Source: Plantago ovata
Lineage: Eukaryota; Streptophyta; Magnoliopsida; Lamiales; Plantaginaceae
Direction of reading: 5' to 3'
DNA: 64,000 nt
NCBI GenBank assembly: GCA_028274465.1
Contig: CM051455.1
Coordinates: 102,608,942-102,672,941, forward strand
Of the stretch, positions 1-10,075 are shown piece after piece (the first letter of the stretch is position 1; every line of letters starts with the position of its first letter). The notes under the pieces were generated by a model. It worked only from the letters and a program-made list of their open reading frames with translations. It was not told where the DNA came from and did no database searches. The translations under genes were made by a program, and so were the position numbers.

Positions 1-3000
1 GACGGTGGTCTAAAGGTCCAACAATAAGGTTTGCTGGTGGAGGCTCCGGATCTACAAAAGGCTATGGTGATGTGAAGTTGGGATGCATAACCATTTCTGG
101 AGTTCCTTATGTCAAAAATCTTAAGTTTAACCTTTTCAGCATGAGTCAATTTGCTGACAAAGGATACTTCATCGAAATTAAAAGTGATGAATGTAAACTT
201 GTCGATTTTGAGACTAAAAAGGTTATAATGATTGCAAGAAGATCAGGAGGCTTGTACACCGTTGATTGGTCTTCAGCAAACGTTGAAAAATGCCTTGTCT
301 CAGATCATGATTGCCTTGCTGAAAAAGCATGGTTATGGCATAAACGAACAAGTCATCTAAACTTCAAGACGCTGAATAAGCTGTCTAAAAAGGCACTTGT
401 AGTTGGATTACCTAGGGTTACTTTTAAGAAGGATGGTGTTTGCAATGCATGTCAGCAAGGAAAGCAAACCAAATCTTCGTTCAAGAACAAGGCAGTACCG
501 TCAACTACAAAACCTTTACAACTCTTACACATGGACTTGTTTGAATCTTCTTCAACAAGCTATGCTGGTAAGAAGTATGGTCTAGTCGTGGTAGATGACT
601 ATTCAAGATTCACTTGGGTAGTATTCATGAAGCACAAATCTGAAACCAAGACTGAAATACCTAACTTGCTGAATAAGCTTGAAGTCATGAAAAATGACAA
701 GGTAAAAGTCATAAGGACAGACCATGGTACTGAGTTTGTAAACCAGTACATAACTGAATATTGTACCTCAAAAGGTATTCAACATCAGTTATCCTTAGTA
801 AGGACACCACAGCAAAACGGTGTTGCTGAACGGAAGAATCGTACCCTGAAAGAAGCCGCAAGAACAATGCTTGCTGACACTGAAATAAGTGAGGCTTACT
901 GGGTTGAAGCGATTAATACCGCCTGCTATACTCAGAATAGATGTTTGATTACTAAGGAATACAACAAAACTCCTTATGAATTGTTTGTTGGTAGACTTCC
1001 TAACATCACTCATCTAAGAGTATTTGGTTGCAAGTGTTTCGTTCTTAATAATGGTAGAGAATACCTAAGAACATTTCAACCAAAGGCAGACGAAGCGATA
1101 TTTCTTGGCTACTCCTTGCATAGTAAAGCTTATAGAGTTTACAACAAAAAGGCATAAAAGATTGAAGAATCTGTGCATGTTGTATTCTACGAAAAGTCAC
1201 AAGGTGTGCCTGCTGAAGAAGAAATATCAGAATGTATGAAAAAGCTAATCATACATGAGCAAAGAACTGAATCTGATGCTAGTCAAATTAAGTCAATTGA
1301 ACTAAATGATGATTCTGACAATGACTCTCCTCCCCCGAGTCATGACAAGATAAATATAGTTCACGACAAAGAATTTCCAGCAAAAGATGCGGTTGCTCCG
1401 GAAGTTGCTGAAATTACGCAATCTCCGATGCCTGCTGATGAAATACCTCAATCCAGCAATGCTGAACAAGCAGTTGCTGACGAACAAATCTCAGCAGAAA
1501 CACAAATTCCCAGTAGTACTGAACGAGTACATACTGAAGAGTCACATGCTGATGAGCAAACATATCCTGATCCAAAAACAGGAAACCTGTTAATAAATGG
1601 ATTAGAGATCATCCCTCTACGGATATGATTGGCGATATTAATAAACGCCAAGTGACTAGATCCAAAGCTACTCAAGGACTTGCTGAAGAAGCAACTGTCG
1701 TAGAAGTAGAATCTCTATTCTCTTGCTTTGTATCAGAAATTGAACCTAAAACCATAGAAGAAGCTTTGAAGCATTCTGAATGGATAAAGGCAATGCAAGA
1801 AGAATTGGATCAATTTGAAAGAAACAAAGTCTAGAAACTTGTGCCACTTGCTGAAGATAAGAAAGCTATTGGTACAAAGTGGGTGTTCAGAAATAAGCTG
1901 AGCGAGTATGGTGAAGTAACAAGAAATAAAGCACGCTTAGTTGCTCAAGGTTACTGTCAGACTGAAGGATTGGACTATGATGAGTCTTACGCTCCAGTTG
2001 CAAGATTGGATGCAATTAGGCTTTTCTTGGCCTTTGCTGCTCACAATGACTTCATTGTTTACCAGATGGATGTTAAGAGTGCATTCTTAAATGGTGAACT
2101 TGCTGAAGAAGTCTACCTAGAACAACCCCCTGGCTTTGAACTTCCCTCAGAAATCAAGATGGTATACAAGCTTCAGAAAGCTGTATATGGTCTAAAGCAA
2201 GCACCAAGAGCATGGTATGATACCTTGGCTAAATTCTTGCTGGAAAATGGTTTCAAGAAAGGTGAAGTTGACAAAACTCTTTTTACCATGAACCATGATG
2301 GTAAATTAATCTTAGTTCAAATTTATGTGGATGACATAATTTTTGGATCTAAGGACAAGCAACTTTGTGATGATTTTGCCAAACTCATGACTAATAAGTT
2401 TGAAATGAGTATGATGGGAAAATTGAATTATTTCCTAGGATTGCACGTCAAGCAACTCAAAGATGGAATATTCATAAATCAAGCAAAGTATGCGAAAGAA
2501 ATGCTCATAAAGTTTAGGATCAAAGAGGATGAGAAAACTGAAAAGATCCCTATGAGTGTTGGTACCAAATTGGGCTATACTAAAGAGGACAAAAGTGTTG
2601 AAGAACACAAGTATAGGAAGCTCATTGGTTCCTTGTTGTATCTAACAGCAAGTAGACCTGACATTCAGTATGCTGTTTGTGTGTGTGCAAGATTCCAATC
2701 TGATCCAAGAGAATCACACTACAAAAAGGCAATTAAAATACTGAAATATGTTAAAGGTACAGTCAATGTTGGATTATGGTATCCTAAAGATTCTGGATTT
2801 GAATTGGTTGGCTATTCTGATGCTGATCATGGTGGATCAACTCTTGATAGAAAAAGTACCTCTGGAACTTGTCAGTTTTTGGGTACTAGATTAATATCAT
2901 GGTTCAGCAAGAAGCAAACGTGTGTCGCCAATTCATCTACTGAGTCTGAATACATTGCAGCTGGTTGTTGCACAGCTCAAATCCTATGGATTCAGCAACA

Positions 3001-3274
3001 ATTAAGAGATTATGGTATTTCTGCAAAGAAAACACCAATCTTTTGTGATAATACAAGTGCTATTGCAATTACGCAAAATCCTAAGTTTCACTCTAGGACC
3101 AAGCACATTGATATTAGACATCATTTCATTAGAGATCATGTGGTAAAAGGTGATATTGAGGTTGTGAAAGTAGGTACTGAAGATCAGCTTGCTGACATCT
3201 TTACCAAGCCCCTACCGGATAATAGGTTCGCAATGCTAAGGTATAACCTTGGATTGATTGAACTACCTCAATAA
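1..3274 (+). pseudogene. copia pol: integrase, reverse transcriptase, RNase H (left contig)
   Basis: Fossil pol region. Parts in order: end of the protease region (about 1-120), the GAG-pre-integrase zinc-binding segment (about 300-500), the integrase core with its D-D-E style residues (about 520-900), the reverse transcriptase (about 1850-2600, with the YVDD catalytic motif near 2325), and the RNase H (about 2800-3230, DADHGG near 2820 and the STESEY motif near 2940). The frame closes naturally with LGLIELPQ at 3274. The YVDDIIFGS form of the catalytic motif is typical of SIRE-type elements. The region is broken, with about three interruptions, so no complete polyprotein is expected from it. 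Confidence 0.85.
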
Positions 3275-3293
3275 AGGATACACTTGGCAGAAT

Positions 3294-3654
3294 GCTGAAA
3301 CAGGTATTCAGCAAGCCAAAGTATTCCTGTCCAAAAGACCAAGTCACTGATTTCTTCTAAGAAATGATAAGTCACAACATGATTGCTGAAACAGGCATTC
3401 AACAAGTAATTCCTTCAAAACAGGTATTTGTTAGGAAACTTGACCATTTGCTGAGACAGGCACTCAGTAAGTGAAAGAACTTAAGGATTGCTGAGACGGG
3501 TACTCAGACAATCAAAAGATACTGAAACAGGTATTCAAGTATCAAAGGAATTTTCTGAGACGGGAACTCAGAAAAAGAGCAAAAGCTCATCTCTCAGATT
3601 TTACCAAAGGATGTCTCAAGTGCAAAAGAATTTACTGATACGGGAAATCAGAAA
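3294..3654 (+). repeat. array of seven short hairpins with 7-nt ACRGGNA loops (left contig)
   Basis: Seven imperfect inverted repeats follow the pol stop at 3294-3312, 3383-3405, 3448-3470, 3491-3507, 3518-3543, 3551-3575 and 3631-3654. Each has a 7-nt loop of the form ACRGGNA (ACAGGTA, ACAGGCA, ACGGGTA or ACGGGAA). The stems differ between units yet stay paired: GCTGAA/TTCAGC, CTGAG/CTCAG, CTGAT/ATCAG, and a 9-bp TTTTCTGAG/CTCAGAAAA. This suggests selection on RNA or single-stranded DNA structure. The function is unknown. It lies between pol and the TATA box of the next frame. Confidence 0.75.
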
Positions 3655-4038
3655 TGTCTTTTAAACTTAAAAAATATGAGATATCTAAGTAAGGTGGAAT
3701 TTTCAGCAAGTATCTAGATTGTTAATTCAAACTCGCTGAAAAGATTCTTGTCTATTTCAACAAGTAATCTATCCCTTATTACTCGGTAAAATCAATTTGT
3801 GACGTTAAGCTGGCACAGATAAACTCGCAATAATCATGACATGAAATTCAATCATGGCCATTGATTAAAAGGAGTTATTAATCTAACGGCTAACAAATCA
3901 AAGAGAGAGAGTGCTCTGACGATTTTAGTTAGTGGGCCACTACGCATTCAATGCAAAGGCTCCACTATCTCCAGTGTTTCTCTGTTTTACCCTTGCTGAG
4001 AGCTCAAATCGATTGAGTTTCTCACACACCTGAGACAC

Positions 4039-4046
4039 TATATAAA
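4039..4046 (+). promoter_or_regulatory. TATA box upstream of the post-pol frame (left contig)
   Basis: TATATAAA lies about 135 bases before the ATG at 4180, inside an otherwise non-coding spacer. The context (CACTATATAAAGAAGG) matches a plant core promoter well. It suggests, by inference, that the post-pol frame can be transcribed on its own rather than only from the LTR. The same box recurs at 9935-9942. Confidence 0.5.
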
Positions 4047-4179
4047 GAAGGAGTTAGAGAAATGACAAAATTCTTTAACTCACATTTCCTTTCTCTGCAA
4101 ATTCTAGCCTGAATCTACTGTACCTCCGGTCAAAAAGCAAACTATCTCTTTTCGTACAATCTTTCTTGCTATATAAGAA

Positions 4180-6951
4180 ATGGCTCCCAAGAGACAGTTA
4201 TCCAAGTCCTCAAAATCGTCAAAGGTTGATAGTGCTGAAACACGCACTACTCCAGTGACTGCTCCGGTGACTACTCTGGCCCCAGACACAACGAAAGTTG
4301 TGTTGAAAAACGACCGAATCACTGTAAAACCTATGCCTCCGTCATATCTTGACACTGCAAAGTGTGAGATGTTGATGCAATGGGGAGGGTTTGCAAAGAA
4401 AAGTACATTAGGTACTTTTATGAACAAGAACTTGATGACCAAAACGAAGAGGCGCTTGAGTTCATCAAGCAGCAAGGCCTCATGAACTTTATCTCTGCTC
4501 GCACTAAGAAAGTGAGCATGATTGATACTATGGAATTCTACAACAATGCAGAAATCCAGTCCCTTACAGACAGTAATGGAGTCACTGAAAAAGTGATCCT
4601 TACTTATGTTCAGAACACGCAAATCGTCCTGAAATGGACTGATTTAGCGGAGATTTTTCAGATTCCAACCACTGGAACTGAAGATGACGTCACTGCTTAT
4701 GACGAAGAAATTGAAGCTTTCTACAGTGACGTCAGAAATGCAAAGATGAAGAAAGGCGAGATATCTCCCGTGACTTGGACAAAGCACGTTAAGAGAAAGC
4801 ATCTCTGCCATTCACTTGGTCTAGTAGCTCTGCTACTAATAAAAGTTCTTGACTCCCAAGTTGGAGGAATTGACCAAGTAGGCCTGAGAAGATGGCCATT
4901 GCTGATGCATATCTATGAAAATAAATCGGAACTTAACTGGGCTAAGTACATTTTCAACAGGCTTGTTGATTCTGTTACTAAGTTCAAGGTAAAGGTAGAA
5001 GACAACAAGGTCTCACCTTCCTTTCCAGTTATGTATGGAATCAAGATATGCTATATCCTTGAACATTTCAGGATTCAGCTAAGAAACCCATTGCCAATCA
5101 AGAAATCTGTGTGCAATGTGGGAAGATCTTTCTACAAGCAGAATGTACCTAAGATTGCTGGAAAGAAAACCAAGAAGACAACAACTGCAAATGTTGTCAG
5201 CACAAGCCAGCAAGAAAGGTATACAACAGCTGCAGATGTTACCACTCAGCAACTTAGAGATGAAACTGTTGTAGATGGTGGTAACACAAATAAAACTGCT
5301 GTAGAAAATCAACAAGGTACGTGTACAACACCTGTTGCTGAAAAGGCAACAATAGATGACTCTGGGAAACTGGAGAAATCTAAAAAGAAAAAGAGGAAAG
5401 CTGATGATGACACTCAGACTGCAACGTCATCAGCAAATCCCGTACCTAAGAGGAAATGGACAAGTAACAAAAGAAAGAAGACACTGGCTTCTCAGTCAGT
5501 CCCTAATGTCCAAGACTCCTCAGTCAATTCCCACACAAATGCTGAAACGCATTTGCCAGTAGATGTTGCTAAGGTAATTACTGAAGCCTATGTCAACAAT
5601 GTTGAAGTGTTTGCGGAAGCCTTCAACAATCAACTTAACGTTGAAAATTCTACTGAGAATATACCACAAGGCAGTGGAAATGAAATTCCTGCCCAAGTTC
5701 CAGATATCTACATTGTAGATAATTTGGATGATCAAACCATGGAACCAGTAAGCGACATTGCTGCTGATATGCAAAGAGAGGCACTTGCTGATGCTGGTGA
5801 AAAGATGGTTGCTGAACAAGCAACTCATCAAGTTGCTGAAACCCAGCTTGCTAATGGACCAGTTGCTGAAATAGCAATGGTTCCAGTTCCTGAAGTTGCT
5901 GAAACTCAAGAAGCACTATTCAAAGACGCATCTCTTGATGCTGAGAATACTGGCCCAAGTTCACCCAAGACTTCAATTGACAAAGTCCAGCTTGTACTGG
6001 AAGATTTAAGCAAACAAATGGAGTTGGAGATTGAAGAATCATCCAACAAGTCAATTGATCTCTTCATGACAAGCAGTGAGCTTAAAGGTCAAGATGCTTC
6101 TGCTCAACTTGTCAATTCAGAGACAAGGGAGATTGCTGAAACCGCACAGCTTTCTCAGTTAGAGCAAAATCAGAAGTCTGCTGAAGAAACAGTCCCAGAA
6201 GCAGAAGAAACTGTTAATGTTGAAAGGACTGAGGCACAACCTGTCCTTCCTCAGCAGGTAGTTAATTCCACCATCAGTAAAACTTCTAATTCTGAAAATT
6301 GTTCTTTTGCTAAAATTATTCTTTCTCTACAGACTTCTCAAGATTCAAGTCAGATGGTTGCTGAAGCCTCTGCACCAGAATCAATACTCCCTGCTCAGCA
6401 GGTAGTTAATAATTTTGGTATAAAAACTCAGTTTGACAGCTTAGTACTTGTGTCTAATTTTAATTTATTTCAGGATGAAACAAATGGAGGATGCTACTCA
6501 AGCTCCTCATGGAATGGAAATTGTACTTACATGAGCTTGCTGACTCTCAGCAGGTAAATCATGTTTCAGATATAAATCTAAAACCATTCTCCAAACCATT
6601 CCTGATCTAAATAAAATTCTTTTCAGGCTCAAAAGGAGACCACTGAGGTGGTACTCATCACTGAAGATCAGAAAGTAAGTTCTGAAGAACTTTACTTGAG
6701 CTTCACGAGGACAACTTTGTCAAGAGTTGCAAGTCTTCAGGCAACTGGCAAAAGATACAGAAGAATGGACTTCTAGATCTTCACCTTCATCTCTCAAATG
6801 AGAAAATAGAGAACTTCACTGCTGTGAAGCTCGAACATTTGTCCACTCCATCTTCCTGAGAAAGAATGACATATTCTCAGCAAATGAGCTCACATTGATT
6901 GCTCAACTCCGAGAGGGATATGAAGGCCAAAATTTTAAGAGTGCTCTCCAG
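4180..6951 (+). pseudogene. copia post-pol accessory (env-like position) frame, left contig
   Basis: Long frame in the position where SIRE elements carry their so-called env-like gene. It starts MAPKRQLSKSSK in a good plant start context (AAGAAATGGC). The N-terminal third has a compact conserved block, about 5000-5130, with hydrophobic and aromatic residues. It is followed by lysine-rich stretches (KKKKRK near 5380) that look like nuclear localisation signals, then low-complexity acidic sequence rich in repeated VAE. I see no signal peptide or membrane segment, so a true envelope role is not supported. The frame is broken, and many of the differences from the other contig cluster near the gap and may be sequence errors. 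Confidence 0.6.
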
Positions 6952-7051
6952 NNNNNNNNNNNNNNNNNNNNNNNNNNNNNNNNNNNNNNNNNNNNNNNNN
7001 NNNNNNNNNNNNNNNNNNNNNNNNNNNNNNNNNNNNNNNNNNNNNNNNNNN
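6952..7051. other. assembly gap of exactly 100 N
   Basis: A run of exactly 100 N, the conventional placeholder for a gap of unknown size. The 5.8 kb to its left (from about 1148) is nearly identical to the 5.8 kb to its right (from 7052), so the two contig ends overlap rather than abut. The apparent tandem duplication of the copia interior is therefore suspect. Confidence 0.97.
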
Positions 7052-9172
7052 AAAAGGCACAAAAGATTGAAGAATCTGTGCATGTTGTATTCTACGAAAA
7101 GTCCACAAGGTGTGCCTGTGAAGAAGAAATATCAGAATGTATGAAAAAGCTAATCATACATGAGCAAAGAACTGAATCTGATGCTAGGCAAATCAAGTCA
7201 ATTGAACTAAATGATGATTCTGACAATGATTCTCCTCCCCCGAGTCATGACAAGATAAATATAGTTCACGACAAAGAATTTCCAGCAAAAGATGCGGTTG
7301 CTCCGGAAGTTGCTGAAATTACGCAATCTCCGTGCCTGCTGATGAAATACCTCAACCCAGCAATGCTGAACAAGCAGTTGCTGACGACAAATCTCAGCAG
7401 AGACACAAATTCCCAGTAGTACTGAACAAGTACATACTGAAGAGTCACATGCTGATGAGCAAACATATCCTGATCCAACAAACAGGAAACCTGTTAATAA
7501 ATGGATTAGAGATCATCCCTCTACGGATATGATTGGCGATATTAATAAACCCAAGTGACTAGATCCAAAGCTACTCAAGGACTTGCTGAAGAAGCAACTG
7601 TCGTAGAAGTAGAATCTTTATTCTCTTGCTTTGTTCAGAAATTGAACCTAAAACCATAGAAGAAGCTTTGAAGCATTCTGAATGGATAAAGGCAATGCAA
7701 GAAGAATTGGATCAATTTGAAAGAAACAAAGTCTGGAAACTTGTGCCACTTGCTGAAGATAAGAAAGCTATTGGTACAAAGTGGGTGTTCAGAAACAAGC
7801 TGAGCGAGTCTGGTGAAGTAACAAGAAACAAAGCACGCTTAGTTGCTCAAGGTTACTGTCAGACTGAAGGATTGGACTATGATGAGTCTTACGCTCCAGT
7901 TGCAAGATTGGATGCAATTAGGCTTTTCTTGGCCTTTGCTGCTCACAATGACTTCATTGTTTACCAAATGGATGTTAAGAGTGCATTCTTAAATGGTGAA
8001 CTTGCTGAAGAAGTCTACCTAGAACAACCCCCTGGCTTTGAACTTCCCTCAGAAACCAAGATGGTATATAAGCTTCAGAAAGCTGTATATGGTCTAAAGC
8101 AAGCACCAAGAGCATGGTATGATACCTTAGCTAAGTTCTTGCTGGAAAATGGTTTCAAGAAAGGTGAAGTTGACAAAACTCTTTTTACCATGAACCATGA
8201 TGGTAAATTAATCTTAGTTCAAATTTATGTGGATGACATAATTTTTGGATCTAAGGACAAGCAACTTTGTGATGATTTTGCCAAACTCATGACTAATAAG
8301 TTTGAAATGAGTATGATGGGAAATTGAATTATTTCCTAGGATTGCAAGTCAAGCAACTCAAAGATGGAATATTCATAAATCAAGCAAAGTATGCGAAAGA
8401 AATGCTCATAAAGTTTAGGATCAAAGAGGATGAGAAAACTGAAAAGATCCCTATGAGTGTTGGTACCAAATTGGGCTATACTAAAGAGGACAAAGTGTTG
8501 AAGAACACAAGTATAGGAAGCTCATTGGTTCCTTGTTGTATTAACAGCAAGTAGACCTGACATTCAGTATGCTGTTTGTGTGTGTGCAAGATTCCAATCT
8601 GATCCAAGAGAATCACACTACAAAAAGGCAATTAAATACTGAAATATGTTAAAGGTACAGTCAATGTTGGATTATGGTATCCTAAAGATTCTGGATTTGA
8701 ATTGGTTGGCTATTCTGATGCTGATCATGGTGGATCAACTCTTGATAGAAAAAGTACCTCTGGAACTTGTCAGTTTTTGGGTACTAGATTAATATCATGG
8801 TTCAGCAAGAAGCAAACGTGTGTCGCCAATTCATCTACTGAGTCTGAATACATTGCAGCTGGTTGTTGCACAGCTCAAATCCTATGGATTCAGCAACAAT
8901 TAAGAGATTATGGTATTTCTGCAAAGAAAACACCAATCTTTTGTGATAATACAAGTGCTATTGCAATTACGCAAAATCCTAAGTTTCACTCTAGGACCAA
9001 GCACATTGATATTAGACATCATTTCATTAGAGATCATGTGGTAAAAGGTGATATTGAGGTTGTGAAAGTAGGTACTGAAGATCAGCTTGCTGACATCTTT
9101 ACCAAGCCCCTACCGGATAATAGGTTCGCAATGCTAAGGTATAACCTTGGATTGATTGAACTACCTCAATAA
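7052..9172 (+). pseudogene. copia pol: RT and RNase H (right contig)
   Basis: Repeat of the pol region seen at 1148-3274: post-integrase linker (about 7052-7560), RT (about 7750-8450, YVDD motif near 8228) and RNase H (about 8700-9130), with the same LGLIELPQ end at 9172. Nearly identical to the left contig apart from scattered length differences. Broken. Because so many differences are single-base length changes, some may be assembly errors rather than real decay. Confidence 0.8.
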
Positions 9173-9191
9173 AGGATACACTTGGCAGAAT

Positions 9192-9551
9192 GCTGAAACA
9201 GGTATTCAGCAAGCCAAGTATTCCTGTCCAAAAGACCAAGTCACTGATTTCTTCTAAGAAATGATAAGTCACAACATGATTGCTGAAACAGGCATTCAAC
9301 AAGTAATTCCTTCAAAACAGGTATTTGTTAGGAAACTTGACCATTTGCTGAGACAGGCACTCAGTAAGTGAAAGAACTTAAGGATTGCTGAGACGGGTAC
9401 TCAGACAATCAAAAGATACTGAAACAGGTATTCAAGTATCAAAGGAATTTTCTGAGACGGGAACTCAGAAAAAGAGCAAAAGCTCATCTCTCAGATTTTA
9501 CCAAAGGATGTCTCAAGTGCAAAAGAATTTACTGATACGGGAAATCAGAAA
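9192..9551 (+). repeat. array of seven short hairpins with 7-nt ACRGGNA loops (right contig)
   Basis: Second reading of the hairpin array described at 3294-3654, starting 20 bases after the pol stop. Loops and stems are the same, so it supports the array as a real feature of the element. Confidence 0.75.
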
Positions 9552-9934
9552 TGTCTTTTAAACTTAAAAAATATGAGATATCTAAGTAAGGTGGAATTTT
9601 CAGCAAGTATCTAGATTGTTAATTCAAACTCGCTGAAAAGATTCTTGTCTATTTCAACAAGTAATCTATCCCTTATTACTCGGTAAAATCAATTTGTGAC
9701 GTTAAGCTGGCACAGATAAACTCGCAATAATCATGACATGAATTCAATCATGGCCATTGATTAAAAGGAGTTATTAATCTAACGGCTAACAAATCAAAGA
9801 GAGAGAGTGCTCTGACGATTTTAGTTAGTGGGCCACTACGCATTCAATGCAAAGGCTCCACTATCTCCAGTGTTTCTCTGTTTTACCCTTGCTGAGAGCT
9901 CAAATCGATTGAGTTTCTCACACACCTGAGACAC

Positions 9935-9942
9935 TATATAAA
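9935..9942 (+). promoter_or_regulatory. TATA box upstream of the post-pol frame (right contig)
   Basis: TATATAAA about 135 bases before the ATG at 10076. Same sequence and spacing as at 4039-4046. Confidence 0.5.
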
Positions 9943-10075
9943 GAAGGAGTTAGAGAAATGACAAAATTCTTTAACTCACATTTCCTTTCTCTGCAAATTC
10001 TAGCCTGAATCTACTGTACCTCCGGTCAAAAAGCAAACTATCTCTTTTCGTACAATCTTTCTTGCTATATAAGAA

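Larger units (their letters stand above)
1..6951 (+). mobile_element. Ty1/copia (SIRE/Maximus-like) internal region, left contig
   Basis: Internal part of a large plant copia retrotransposon. It enters the window inside the protease/integrase part of pol and runs through RT-RNase H, a non-coding hairpin-rich spacer and the first part of a long extra open frame. Domain order (integrase before RT) fixes it as Ty1/copia. The long extra frame after pol and the length fit the SIRE/Maximus lineage. It ends abruptly at the run of N. From about 1148 on it repeats almost base for base at 7052 onward, so this is probably the same element read from a second contig rather than a second copy. It is broken, with about three breaks in pol, and quality looks lower near the gap. 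The 5' LTR and gag lie outside the window. Confidence 0.85.

Noticed and set aside
3294-3654. CRISPR-like array
   Set aside because: Repeats are short, diverged and irregularly spaced, sit in a plant retrotransposon, and the spacers are not unique inserts.
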